Shown here: one piece after another, positions 10,300-22,100 of the stretch
Layout: the number at the start of each line of letters is the position of its first letter
How positions within the stretch are numbered: position 1 is the first letter of the stretch
Source: Spirogloea muscicola
Lineage: Eukaryota; Streptophyta; Zygnematophyceae; Spirogloeales; Spirogloeaceae
Assembly (NCBI GenBank): GCA_009602725.1
Contig: WELB01000061.1
Location: forward strand, 289,253-338,534
Direction of reading: 5' to 3'
DNA length: 49,282 bases
The notes under the pieces: model-generated
Told to the model about the DNA's origin: nothing
Databases searched by the model: none
The model's input: only the letters and a program-made list of their open reading frames with translations
Translations under genes and position numbers: made by a program

Positions 10300-10440
10300 C
10301 TTTATAGGCTGGCCTCTCACAGCCATTGCCACATGTAATTCGGAGTTCCACCCCGTCAAACAGAAAAATAGGAGCCACTAAAAGCTACTTCGTTTTCTTT
10401 TCTTATTTACTTGCCTCTTCACAGCCATCGTCCCCTTTTT
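10300..10440 (+). repeat. Short retroelement tail fragments
   Basis: TTTATAGGCTGGCCTCTCACAGCC occurs at about 10300-10324 and CTTCACAGCCATCG at about 10417. These are partial copies of the hairpin tail. Confidence 0.5.
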
Positions 10441-10469
10441 AAGAAATTTCTATCTAGCTATTTCTATCT

Positions 10470-10987
10470 AGCTCCAGCAACGGGCCGACGGTCTCCACGC
10501 TCGTCGCGTGGACCTTGTGGCCACCCCACCGGCAGGCGGGCCACGTCTTCTCCTGGACGTGGTGACCACCGACTCCTATGACCGCTCACATCCAACGCAG
10601 TGTGCCACCAAAGCTGGGTATGCGGTAGCCTGCGCAGCTCGGGCCAAGGAGCTAAATTACGCAGATCACCCGCGGGAAGACGAGTTCTTCCCGCTCGCCA
10701 TCGATACGCACGGGGCGCTGGGTGCTCGGTGGCTCGAGCTGCTCAACCAGCTCTCTCGTCACGCCATTGCCCGCCGCTTCCATGTAGAGCCGGTGGACTC
10801 CCATGCAGCAGGGTCGCTAGCGCAGGTGTACCGCATGCGCTTGGCCGTCTCGCTGCAGAGGTCTATGGCCCGCGCGCTGCACCTGCGTGCAGGCAAAGCC
10901 CTCGCTGCTGCCTCTGGCTCTGGCCAGGGGACCCGCTTCCAGGAACCCAGTCTCTCTGACCTGAGGCTGCTTAGCAGGGGTTACTGA
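10470..10987 (+). mobile_element. Non-LTR retroelement ORF C-terminus (longest intact copy)
   Basis: An uninterrupted 172-codon frame follows an in-frame TAG at its left edge. It begins QQRADGLHARRVDLV and continues with AGYAVACAARAKELNYAD, DEFFPLAIDTHGALG, AAGSLAQVYRMRLAV, SLQRSMARALHLRAGKAL and SDLRLLSRGY before TGA. The pattern 'K...NY...F-PLA-D-HGALG--W--LL--L' resembles the segment downstream of the reverse transcriptase in algal and plant LINE-type ORF2 proteins ('F-P---ETFG--G'). The reverse transcriptase itself is absent, as expected for 5'-truncated insertion. The other copies in the window are degraded versions of this segment. Confidence 0.72.
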
Positions 10988-11560
10988 GTGCTTCGTAGCT
11001 GATTCGTTTCTTTCCTGTGCTTGTTGTTTTTTGTACTTCCCCTGGCCCCTTCTCGTCCTTTGTTCATTCTTTTCTGGGCTGGCTTTTTCCAGCCCCTATC
11101 CTCAATGGGCGAGCCTTTCTATTTCCGGTGGATGTGAAGTGGAAAGACGCAAGCGCGGCCAGAAGTTGGCGGCGTCGGGACGGATGGTGGTCGGCACAGG
11201 GAAATGGGCGGCACGCTGGAGCGGCATGCCCGGAACGTGGGCGGGGCCGCTTCCGGGGTGGTCCGCACGCGACGGCTGGAGACGGCACGGTCGGTCGTTA
11301 CGGCTTCTATGAATGTGGTAGGCGGAAGATAGAGGAGAGGCGGAAGCGGCGTCGGAGCTGCAGCCACGGTCGGAGCAAGATGGGGTAGGCGGGCGGGCGG
11401 GAAAGAAGGGAAAGGAGGGAGGCTCCCTTGATGAGAACGATGGCTGTCTCAGTCCTTAGCACTCCGGCTCCTTCAGGCCTTGTCCATTCCTTTGGGCTGG
11501 CCTCTCCCAGCCACCACTTAATCTGGCCGCGCTTGCTTCTTCTGATGGCTGGGAAGTGCC
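10988..11560 (+). repeat. Retroelement 3' tails and GC-rich spacer
   Basis: The tail at 11045-11125 has the near-perfect hairpin GGGCTGGCTTTTTCCAGCCC at 11076-11095. A second tail at 11432-11550 shares its leader and hairpin with the tandem array at 4140-4434. Between them is G-rich sequence with no gene that I recognise. Confidence 0.7.
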
Positions 11561-12017
11561 AGCTCAAACGTCAAAACAGCGGGAGTAAGGCAATAAGGGC
11601 AATGGATGTGAGAGGTCCAAAAGGTCAGAGAAGGGCCTGATGGGAATGTAAGTAGAGTTTTTTCCACCGTCTGAAAAGGAGTCGACAAATACAGTACCGC
11701 CGAGGAACGCAAGAGGCGACTGGCGGGAAACGTCTGGCCAAAAAGGTCGTTCGTGGTGGCCGCCGTTCCGAGAAGCTAGGGCGGGTGTGCAACGTGGCAC
11801 CCCAGGTCCCCACTCCCCCCTCCTCCCCCGCGCCGGCTGGGCGAGGCGCACGGAAACAGCCTGGGCAAGCCGCGGGGAGGGAGGGAGCGAGGGCTTGGGG
11901 GGGGACCGGTGAGCCGGCTACGTGGCCCCCCCCACTTTCCACGCACAGCTGCCACCCGCCTCCCCACCCGCGTCACCAGCCCCATCGCCTCCACCGTTGC
12001 CGCCACCGCCGCCGCCT

Positions 12018-12054
<37 letters not shown>

Positions 12055-12160
12055 TANCGAGCGTCGGCCTTGGCTCCCGGCTGTCCCCTCATTAGGAGCT
12101 GGTTCCTGCCTAGGAGGCAGCGATCGCGGCGCGGCCTGCCTCCACTGCCAGCAGCCCTCC
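11561..12160. other. LIL/SEP 5' flank with CCG-repeat and single-N gap
   Basis: The stretch contains a (CCG)n run at about 12001-12053 and the N at 12057. ORFs on both strands here are GC-rich artefacts of the triplet repeat. It probably includes promoter and 5' UTR of the gene that starts at 12161. Confidence 0.5.
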
Positions 12161-13087
12161 ATGGCCTCCGTCGCGCCTGCCGCCGCTGCCACCGATCTGG
12201 GGGCGCGGCGCTTCAGCCCCGCTCTGGCGTCCACCTCCGCCGTCACGCGCGGACCTGCAGCCGGGCCGCGTTGCTGCGTGTCGCAGCTTGCGGCGCGACA
12301 GGGCCCCCATGGCCGGCCGCTGAGGGTCTCCTGCACGCTGGCCAGGCAGGAGCCGCAGACGGCTTCTGGCAGGCCGGGCCTGCCCCCCAGGATCTGCACC
12401 CTCAGCGAGTTCTCGCAGCACACCGAGGGCTCCAGACCGGCCAAGGCCGCGGTGGCCGGGCCGGAGATGGAGCCGTCAGTGGTGGAGCTGCTTGCAGCAA
12501 GCGTCGAGGCATCAGCTCAGGTTGAGAACCTGGAGACCTTATCGGGGCGCTTCGCCATGGTGAGTCGCTTTCCGCTCTCTCGCTTGGTGATATCGGGCAT
12601 GCATTGTTCAAGCCAAGTCTGTCTCAGCCGTCCGTGTTTCTCCGCAAGACTGAACAGCTTGCTAGATTTCACAGAGCATATGTTCCTTTGTCGTTGCGCT
12701 CACAAGAATAAGTAAGGACATGGTGTAATTGTGGTGTCCTAGGCCGGGCAGTCGACCTATTGTGCCTCTTAGCTCCTGTGCCTGACATGTTGGTGGCACC
12801 GGCTTGCACAGATTTTCTTTGCTGCCGCGGTGGGACTGGAGATGGCCACTGGCAGCAGCATCTTTCAGGGCATTGGTGTAGAGAAGCTGGCGGGCATTCT
12901 CGGCCTCTGTCTGCTTGCAACAACGTCGGCTGCCACGTTTGCAGTGGCATACCGTGCTCGGAGGCATGTCAGTGCACTTCTGGCCACTGGTTGCAAAAAC
13001 CTCATGGACTCTGCCGTGGACCGAGTCATCGAAGGGCTGTTCTTTGAGGATTCCAAGGTGGAGCCGTTCACATCAGACCAAAAGTGA
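12161..13087 (+). CDS. LHC-like light-stress protein (LIL / SEP-type, chlorophyll a/b-binding fold)
   Basis: Two exons, 12161-12559 and 12812-13087 (TGA), joined in phase 0 at GRFAM|IFFAAAV, give 224 residues. The first 100 or so residues are Ala/Arg/Ser-rich with few acids, as in a chloroplast transit peptide. A LHC helix motif follows: LETLSGRFAMIFFAAAVG, then LEMATGS-SIFQG, carrying the conserved E...GR-AM...E--TG residues that bind chlorophyll and pair helices. A second hydrophobic segment (LAGILGLCLLATTSAATFAV) follows, then an acidic soluble tail. Two helices suggest the stress-enhanced protein (SEP/LIL) group instead of one-helix or three-helix ELIPs. Family members sit in thylakoids and protect against excess light. 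The splice right after GRFAM is noteworthy. I chose the ATG at 12161 because the frame upstream runs into the N at 12057 and CCG repeats. Confidence 0.85.
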
Positions 13088-14012
13088 TGTGGTTGTCTAG
13101 TAGTGTTTGACGACCCCACTTCCAGCAGCGGCCTTGAACAGGGCCGATGTCATTAGTAGTCAGCTTCTATCACAGCAGTACAGTATAAACTCCGATTGCT
13201 ACGCAGGAGCTGGTTGCTACTGGGCAGATCTTCTGAGGCCCGTTGCAGATGTCACCAGATGGAAAGCTGTGATTGGCTCTTGACAAGCTTAGATGCCGTC
13301 ATGCTGTCCGGAGGTTGTTCGGCAGGTGCAGCTATCTTATGTACAGCATAGTAACTCTGTGATTCTTTGGTGTTCTAGATTTGATGCACCCTCAGTAGCT
13401 TGTATCAACAGGCTTTATTGCCATTGTGTACATAATTGTTAGTGCACATCCAAAGCAGATGTGCACCCATACTTAATGTTACTTCATTGCAGCTGATTTT
13501 GTACTCCATGTATCTTCATAGATAAGACTTGCTTAAGAAGCACATTAGTTGACTGGTTTCATCAGGTGTTGATACTTTGAACTTGAACATGGTCATTGAC
13601 ATCAGTATGTGAACGATCCTGTCATCGGCTGCTAACAAGACCTGCTGGTTAACGGGCTCAGAGTCTTAGTTGACATCATCAACAAGCCTGGTCACGTTCA
13701 TCTTACAACAATGCATCATTGCTGGGCATTGCAAGCTGTGGAAGTGGAGCAGACCAGACAGCAGGGAGGACTTTAGCTAGATGGTGCTGTAAAGCTTCTG
13801 CAAGCAGTATCAATCAGACCCAAATTTCCTGTCTGTACTTGCACAATACTGGTGAGCTACTGGTTTGTACTTGAGAACGAGGCATCTGATTCGCAACTTA
13901 ATCAGTGTAAGCCGATGTTTGAGTACAGCAAGTCATTCTGTTTCAGAGTGTTCCTCACAGAAAGAATAGGTGCCCAAGAATCTCTTGGGCTTGACATAAG
14001 ACCTGATGAAGG
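13088..14012. other. Convergent 3' flanks (LIL/SEP and peptidase E)
   Basis: 925 bases without a conserved ORF, AT-richer than the neighbouring exons. They should hold the two 3' UTRs. I see no repeat or RNA gene. Confidence 0.45.
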
Positions 14013-15504
14013 TCACCTGTGATCCATGTCATTCATTTTCAGCAGAATGTCCATGCGTGCTCCCGGTTGGAACTCTTCTGGTTCTCGTTTTGGCCAAAAC
14101 ACCCTGGCACTCTTGCCTCCAAGCAGCCTTATGGACCTGTGTGCCCCATTGACCTCCAGGAGTGTGCCCTCTCTGAGGCCAACTACCGGCACAGCCCAAT
14201 CCTCATGGTCAGTGTACTGCCTAATACGCTGCTCCCGATTCTCCTCCATGGAAACATTGAATCCAAGTTCCTTCAACTTGGCCTTGGGCTCAGGTTCCTG
14301 TACAAGGGTCGCCAACTCTTGAAGTGCAGCTCCACACCGTTCATGGATGTCAAGGATCAGGGCCAAATGCTAGCAGCCAGTCAATGGACGACATCCTTGT
14401 CTTGCTGTGCGAGAGAACATCATTATGTGACGACTGCGATGAAATTTACTATCTTGTGGGCTCACAATTGCAACCTTAAGTGAGAGAGAAAAGGTTACAA
14501 CCTGTTGTCTATGACGATGGTGAACATGTGGACAGACTGACCTGATAATGCGGGCTGATGTTGAAAGGAACGATGTTGAGGCCTTCAAATGATGGTATGG
14601 GGCAGATGGGCATGCAGATGCTGGCGCTGATAGTGGGACCCGCGCATGTGGACCCGCACGATGAGCTCATGAAAAGGAGGTCCCCGGCCACGACGCGCGT
14701 GCGGAGGGTGTCAATGAGGCCCGGGAAGGAGTGAAGCTTGCGCAGGAGGTTGAAAGTGTTCCCACCACCGATGAAGAGCGCCTCCGCGTCCTCCACTGCT
14801 TTTACCTGCGCTTTGCCGGCAAGCTGTCAGAGGGGGCTGGTTGCCCTGTTGTAATGGTCTTGCAGTGGCCAATGCAGAGGACAACTGGTCGAGTAAGCAG
14901 GAGGAAGCTGCTCTAACAATGTCAATCAGAGTGACCACCTTCTGCTCAAGAGCTAGTCGATTGTTCAAAAGGCTCACATCACCGACTTGGTCAAGGAGTT
15001 GTGCTCTGTGAATCATGCTCCTACTTAAGATTGTCTTTAAAAAAGGAGAGTGCATTATACATGCACTTCTCAGGTAGTTTGATTGGGCATTTGCCACCAA
15101 CACGAGATACCAATGACAGCGGGCAGGCGAAGGTGGCCAGTGCATGACCCACCAAGAACACCGAGCAGGACGGGCCTCACCGGGTCCGGCGCATGGTGGA
15201 TGGAGGTGCAGTCGAAGCCGAGCTCGGCGAGCCGCGCCTTGGGGCGCCCGGTGTGGTCGATCGGCTGCCCCCTGTCGTCGTACTGGATGGCGCCGGGGTT
15301 GCCAAAGTACTTGTCGTAGTCGTGCAGCGCGTACGGCACGAAGAGGACGCGGCGCACGCCGCCGGCGCCCAGGAAGGCGGCGATGGCGTCGCCGCAGTGA
15401 CCGAAGTAAGTGCCGCCGTAGAGCGTGGAGTTGGCGATGAGCAGCGCGCGCGTGCGGTAGGCGGGGTCGCCCGCCGGCGACGACTGCGCGTGGTCGCGCC
15501 AGCC
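14013..15504 (-). CDS. Peptidase E-like (S51) dipeptidase, 5' end missing
   Basis: Three exons are visible: 15504-15181, 14805-14542 and 14297-14013 (TGA), joined in phase 0. Exon 1 has LLIANSTLYGGTYFGHCGD and VLFVPYALHDYDKYF, the usual peptidase E N-terminal pattern. Exon 2 has LFIGGGNTFNLLRKL, SSCGSTCAGPTI (nucleophile region) and FNISPHYQ (His region). Exon 3 has ENREQRIRQY and VVGLREGTLLEVNG near the C-terminus. In bacteria the enzyme is an Asp-specific dipeptidase with a Ser-His-Asp/Glu triad. The usual G-T-S-A-G-S nucleophile elbow reads S-S-C-G-S here, with Ser kept. An in-frame TAG at 15508-15510 next to an acceptor-like GTAGCAG suggests that exon 1 begins near 15504 and that the start codon lies further upstream, in or beyond the 472-N gap. 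The gene is divergent from MenG. Confidence 0.85.
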
Positions 15505-15569
15505 CTGCTACGGCGCGCAGAGGCCGCCGCGCCCGGCGGCGCCGCTTCAGAAGGCCCGGCCGCCTCGCA

Positions 15570-16041
15570 NNNNNNNNNNNNNNNNNNNNNNNNNNNNNNN
15601 NNNNNNNNNNNNNNNNNNNNNNNNNNNNNNNNNNNNNNNNNNNNNNNNNNNNNNNNNNNNNNNNNNNNNNNNNNNNNNNNNNNNNNNNNNNNNNNNNNNN
15701 NNNNNNNNNNNNNNNNNNNNNNNNNNNNNNNNNNNNNNNNNNNNNNNNNNNNNNNNNNNNNNNNNNNNNNNNNNNNNNNNNNNNNNNNNNNNNNNNNNNN
15801 NNNNNNNNNNNNNNNNNNNNNNNNNNNNNNNNNNNNNNNNNNNNNNNNNNNNNNNNNNNNNNNNNNNNNNNNNNNNNNNNNNNNNNNNNNNNNNNNNNNN
15901 NNNNNNNNNNNNNNNNNNNNNNNNNNNNNNNNNNNNNNNNNNNNNNNNNNNNNNNNNNNNNNNNNNNNNNNNNNNNNNNNNNNNNNNNNNNNNNNNNNNN
16001 NNNNNNNNNNNNNNNNNNNNNNNNNNNNNNNNNNNNNNNNN
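15570..16041. other. Assembly gap (472 N)
   Basis: An unbroken run of N separates the divergent peptidase E and MenG genes and removes their 5' ends and any shared promoter. Confidence 0.99.
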
Positions 16042-16135
16042 CGGCACGCCCGCGCGGCGTGGCGGCTGCCTAGCCCGGGCCGCGCGTCGCTCGCAGCGTG
16101 CCGAGGCGGCGGCTGTAGAGGCATCGGCGGCGGCG

Positions 16136-16174
<39 letters not shown>

Positions 16175-18300
16175 GCGGCGGCGGCCGAGAGGTGGCCGAG
16201 GCTGTCGTCGCGCGCGGCGCCTGGCGGTGTGGAGGCCCTCGCCGGCAGCGACGGCGGGGCGGTGGCGGAGCGCCGCCGCCTCTTCAACCGCATCGCGCCC
16301 GTGTACGACCAGGTCGGCGCGCCCCCCGAGCCTCTTGCCTGGGACGGCTTGGCGCCCCCATGGCCATCTTCCGCCGCTGTCGCCACCACCATATGTCGCC
16401 GGTGCGGCTGCGTCGTGGCCAGCCATTGCCGCTCGGTTGACGCTTCATACTTCCGGTGTAGCCATGGTGGGGTTTTATGCCGGCTGCCCGAGAGCGGACT
16501 CGACAGCTGAGGCTCACCGCTCTACAAGCCTCTCTGCGCAGCTCAACGACTGGCTCAGCCTGGGTCTGCACCGCGTCTGGAAGCGCATGGCCGTCAACTG
16601 GAGCTGGTGCTCCTCCCTCAACCCCCCCTTGTACTCGCAAACTCAGGCCGCCACTGTTGTGGATACCCGCCGCTTTGGCAAACGAGTGAGCGCCTGCGGC
16701 CACTCAAGCGGTGCCGGTGAGCACAGACGGTGGCCTGGCGCTGACGCCGTGGCTCCCAACCTGCCCCAGTGCAGGCGCAGGCGACACCGTGCTGGACATA
16801 TGCTGCGGGAGCGGTGATCTAGCCTTCCTCTTGGCCCGCAAAGTCGGACGCGAAGGCAAGGTAGTGCCTCTCTTGCCCTTGCTAAGGGCCACACAGGGCG
16901 GGCGTCTGGCCAGTTGCTTTGCTTAGAGTCCCTGCTGGCTGCAGGGCAGCACCTTGGCTCCATGTGCCGCAATTCTAGCGCCCACGTGCCATATGTCCAG
17001 CTTCCAGCCGGCATCCAAACCGCCTCAGCTCTTCTTGTTAATGGTCGTGGTTGATCAAAGAAAGGCTAGGGGCTTCTTTGCATCGAGTAGAGCAGGAGGT
17101 ACTAGTCACTGAGTTGCCTCGCCAGGCCAGGCAGGTGTTTGGTCTGGACTTTGCGCAAGACCAGCTTGACGTTGCAGCACGGAGGCAGGCTTCAGACTAC
17201 GAGGCGTCCAAATCCTCCATGCAGTCAGCCCCTGAAACCCTGACCAACTGCTGCAATTGAATTGCATGCTCTGGCAATTCTTCTTTGGAGATTGCTGACG
17301 TACTCATCATCTGCAGGAGCAACAAGTAAGACGCTAATATGCTGTAATTATACTCTGACACTCTGTGACAGCCTGAGAGTTGTGATATGTCTTCCTTATC
17401 TGCAAGCGTGGCTTATTCAGATGGGTGCAGGGTGATGCTCTGGCCCTGCCCTTCGAGGATGAGTCAATCGATGCGGCAACCATGGCTTATGGCCTTCGCA
17501 ATGTTGCGGACATCCTCCAGGCTCTTCAGGAGGTCCTGCGCGTCCTGAAGTCAGGTACGCTAGCAAGTTGGCAGCAGCACAAGACATACTGGGCTGTCTG
17601 CAGTGTCCCACGGGAACATGCCAGGTCGAGCAGCTCTAATATTTATGCTTGTTTCTCAATGTATGGCAGGAGGGAAGGCTGCTATCTTAGACTTCAATCA
17701 CTCGAGTGACACATTCACGGACTCCTTTCAAGTATGTGGCCTTCAACGTGGACCTTCAAATGCAGATCTTCCTTCTCATTTCAAGCTCTTAATTGCTGGG
17801 CAAGCAAGTGGTAGATATTGCTGAACAGTTGCTTTCGTCAATGGCACTGCAGGGCAGCTGAGAGGTTGCATGACTGGCAGTTTATTTTCTTGTGGGCATC
17901 TGCTTGCTCTGTCCCACTATCATAGGCACCAGCTTACTCTAGGGCCCCTGACCAGGAAGTGCGTCTTGCTCTTGGCGTGCAGGCATACATGCTCGACAAT
18001 GTGGTTGTCCCAGTTGCCCGTCAATTTGGGCTTGAGGAAGAATACAAGTACTTGAGGCCATCGATTGAGCGCTTTCCTCAAGGTGAGCTTTACGTGCTGC
18101 TTCATGAGATACTGCAGAATGCAGGAAAATGTCAAAGCGAAACACTTTCATGTTTCGTCCCCTATGACTATAGCTTGAAAGCTTTCGTTTGTGCAGGGCC
18201 ACTGCTCGTGAAGCTCGCAAAGCACGCCGGATTTGCCAGCGCAGTACACCACGAGATTGCTGGAGGGCTCATGGGGATCTTGGTCGTCTCTAAAAGCTGA
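16042..18300 (+). CDS. menG: MenG/UbiE methyltransferase (phylloquinone synthesis), 5' end in gap
   Basis: Eight exons join in phase: 16042-16312, 16542-16606, 16770-16860, 17135-17223, 17421-17554, 17670-17731, 17983-18082 and 18197-18300 (TGA). Motifs in order are [28 protein letters not shown], the SAM-binding motif [70 protein letters not shown] and [12 protein letters not shown], ending [17 protein letters not shown]. These are the UbiE/COQ5/MenG signatures. The WKRMAVNWS and LDFN forms match the plastid MenG branch that methylates demethylphylloquinone for photosystem I, not mitochondrial COQ5. The N-terminus has an Ala/Ser/Arg-rich run (including nine Ser from a TCG repeat), fitting a transit peptide. 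It reaches the gap with no ATG, so the start is missing. Exon 2 uses a GTGCTC donor. Confidence 0.92.
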
Positions 18301-19114
18301 GCAGGCTTCATGCTGGCCTGCCAAAAGGAAAGAAAGACTCTTTCCAGTAGACGGCGATGGCTGTGATTGGCCTGGCCAATGTCAGAAAAGAATCAACCAA
18401 GAAAGCCTGCTACAAACGCCGGCGAGTCCTGCTAAAATGGCAGATGCACTGCTGGAGCCTGATCATTGCTGCATGTATTTGACGGGACGTCGGGGCAGGC
18501 AGTCGTTGCCTGAACAGCGCCAAGCAGAGCATCGATCATTCATGGAAGCCCCGTTGTCAGTTGCTTGGGGCCACGTAGTCATCCCCAAACAGCATTGCAC
18601 TTCACAGGCAGGCGGATGCAGAGCGCGGCACGCAAAAGAAGCTTGCTCCTCACTCCTGCCATCAGTGGCTTGGTTCCAGTCACTTCCCAATCACCTGCAA
18701 ACCTTGCAAGCATGAAGTCTCTGATGAGAGGGCTGCTAGCTTTGTGTCTGCCTCGTGGCTTCACAAGCCTGCCGTTTTGACAGATATGCCCAGGACAATC
18801 GAGTCCACTGAAGTTGCATGCATGGGCTGACGGCAGAAGCGAACAGAGGCTGTGAGAGCCTAGGCAGCCCAGTGCTGGATGTGCTTGCCACTCAGGCCAG
18901 TGGCCTGCCTGGCCAGTGAACTTGCATTGCCACCGCCGCCGTGCCGGCGCCGCCGCCGCCGCCGCAATCGGAGTTCGGGCGCAGCGTCACCGAGCCAGCC
19001 TTGCCGCTTCTCAGCTGGGCTCTGCCGCCGGGGCTGACGGCTAGCGAGATGGCCACACAGCGGCCGTCGAGCTGAGCCTGCAAGGCGTGGCGCATGCTGG
19101 CGGAGGGCCGCACC
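18301..19114. other. MenG 3' flank / BRE 5' flank
   Basis: No conserved ORF. The last 200 bases are rich in GCC/GCG triplets like the other gene starts in the window. Confidence 0.45.
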
Positions 19115-22100
19115 ATGGCGGCAGCGGCGGCGGCGGCGGCGCTGGAGCCGGCCATCGCGGCGCAGGTGGCGGAGCTGCGGGCCTGCGCCGACGTCGACTT
19201 CAAGGTCGCCGGCGCCGCCGTCACTGCCGCCGCTGCCGCCGCCGCACTCGACCGTCCACTGGACCGGCGCGAGCCGGGAGNGCTACCCGCCTCCTCCGGC
19301 GGCAAGCGCGCCGGGAAACGCGGCGCCCCTCTGGTCGCGCCGGAGCTGACGGCAGGGCCGCTGCCATCGTTGTCGCTCGCTGCAGGGCAAGTCGTGTACA
19401 ATACGGCGAGCCCCGGCGCGCCGCCGGACGTGGTCTTCCCGGCGGGCGACGGCGCCTTCCAGCCCCTCGGCCTCGCCTCCACGCTCGACAGCGCGCGCGC
19501 CTCCGCCATCCTGCGCGCCTGGACCGCCGCCGACGCCTCCCTGCTCCTGCGCCTCGTCCTGGCCCTCAGGTCCGGCGGCCACCAAGCCCGCCCATTCCTC
19601 CACGGATCTATCTGAGCTGCGACAGGTGCAGAGGTGTTCAAGTCGCCGGCCTGTCTCCTCGGGGTCTTTCACATCTGGCGGGGCCTGGTGATGTGGGCTG
19701 GTGGCCAGGGCCATGTACGTGCAGCACCAGCGCAGGCTCGTGGAGGCCGTCACCGACCCCCGCGTCAAGTTCGAGATCAGCACTGTGGGCGAGCTCGACG
19801 TGAGAACCACAAGACTCTGACACATCGCCTTTTACGTAATTGTTGACAATGCTTACTGACCGACTGTTGACTGCTTACTGTTTTACTGACCGAACCCACA
19901 GCGCTATCATCCTCGTTCCTCGAGGCCTCTGAGCTGTAGCCTTGAGGCCTCTTGAGCTGCTCTCTGTGACTCCAGGGCGTGGAGATGTGCCTCATCGGAA
20001 GCACAGAGGAGGTCAGTGTCCAGCAGTGACTCGCGTACACAGCTTCGTTGTTGCTGCGCTCCTGCAAGCTGCTCAAAGCACACAAGCTGACCCCACTGCT
20101 TGCCCACCGTGTAGCACTCTGTAACGAGCAGCGGCAAACATGACACGTGCCGTTGAGCCCTACATCTGCTAGATGCCTGCCTTAACGGCGCAGAGAAACG
20201 CTTCCAAGTCCTCTTGGACAAGCTCGTTCTCCATATCATGCTGTTGCTTGTGAGGATGCGGCAGGGTGGGGGTGAGGTCCAATTTGCGGCGCCGTTGCAC
20301 GAAGTCAATCTGGCACCGCTGCTGGCTGCCACCAGCGCAGCCGTCCCGAAATACTCGCAGCCACGGCTTACCCTGCAGGTCAGCTCACCAGCTTCCCGTA
20401 CTTCCAGTACCCAAGCAATCTGGAGCCACTGCTTTATCAGAGTTGAGCTTGCGCTTGTCCGCTGAGTTATAATGCATACCTGCATACAGTACCGGTGGCC
20501 ATTCTTTTCGAGCTATGTCGCATGCAGGAATACGCCCTTCATCAGTCCCCTTCACTTGCATCATGCCATCGGTTATATGGCAGGGCTAATGGTTGGGGCT
20601 GTCTAAGAGACAATGTCGCACTTCCCATATTTCATTCTGCTGGCTCCTCCAGTAGTGTCACAGTTGAGGCCCCTGTATGCTACTGACCTGATAGACTAGC
20701 AGATGGCTGCTGCAGGTCAAGTTCCTCCTGCATAGCCTGGCCCCCCCTCAAATAAATCTACTAGGCCCTGCGCTGATATCTGAAGCCCTCAACGTCGCCG
20801 ACCTTTCGCTCCCTGCCTGGACCTCGGACATGCAAGTCTTGCAGCCTTGCTCCTTATCTGCACCAGTTGCTTGTCATACTCTTTGTGGGAGGCAACCAAG
20901 AATACTTGGTTATCTGAAAAGTACGAGGCCTCGTGCAGGTGCCTGATTGAGTACCTTCCTGCAGCCCAGCAGCAGCTCCAAGCTCAGGTAGGTCATAGCA
21001 GTTGTGTATAAGCACTGCTGCATGTCTCAGGCCTTTTGCCTCTGACAGATACAATGTTGCAAGAGATCTTGAAAGCTGGTCAAGTTGGCTCACGTCGTGC
21101 ACTGCAACCAATGCTTATGTAGGTTCAAGAGGCGAATGCATCCGTGGAAGTTCGGCGGAGCTTCATCGCGGCCCTTCCTCGAGTCTTTGGACGGCCCCTA
21201 GAAACCGACACTGTATGGTCCACTCTTGATATGCCATTTTGAAACTCACCAAAATGCTGCATGGAGGTCAGTCATACAATGAATGATTGACCTGTAGACT
21301 GTGGGATGTGTATATCAGTAAGCTTGGGACACTTGTTGTGTCATATATACCATCAGGTTGTGCAAGCTCTTATACTCGTTGTGTGAATGTACATGTCCTC
21401 TTCATGAAGAACAACCTGTTCTGCATTGCAGTCTGAGTTAGTTTGTTGCTGCTTGATACCTGCATAAGGTTGCTTACCGGAGGGTTTCGCTGCTTGCTGC
21501 AGCGGCAGCTTTCACATTCTTAGTAAGTCGTGTGCAAGGCCTGGTCCACTTCCTGCCTGGACCTTGTTTGATGCCTCATTGTGGCGCTCGCTCAAGGACT
21601 AGATATAAGCACAACTGCGCTTTGGTTAAAGTTCTAGTCTCCTACTGCTGCTTGACTAAGTTATCATTGTGAAACAGCCTTTTACTTAACAGGTATATCT
21701 GCCTGCCTTATGTTGCCCCTTGCAGATACACATCAGCTTGCCCACCCAGTTTCCAAAGCTGCCTCCCACTCTCACGCTGCAGAGCTCGCAGGTGGTTACG
21801 ACCTCTACGTTGCAACTTACCATATTCAAAGCTGCAGCACATACTCTGTCACCAAGTCATCAGCGTAGTTGCAGAATACAGAGGGTCTTGTTCAGCAGCT
21901 GCTGTCTCTTGCTTGTTTTGTGTATGTTGTGTCCCGCCCCTTGCGTGACAACCTTTAGTTTGCCATGCAGCACTTCGACTCGTCAGGAAAGCCCATTACC
22001 AAGCTCTATGACGACCTCCCTTGGAGCCCACGGTGGGATGTCCAAGAGATGGTCCGACGGACATGGTGAGCTTGCACATGACAAAGCCAGTGCTAATAGC

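Noticed and set aside
16139-16166. TCG microsatellite as a regulatory repeat
   Set aside because: It lies in frame inside the MenG N-terminal region and simply encodes a serine run in the probable transit peptide.
15193-16440. Long open frames across the 472-N gap on both strands
   Set aside because: They are open only because N runs contain no stops. Real coding frames on each side (peptidase E minus, MenG plus) are in other registers and are supported by conserved motifs.
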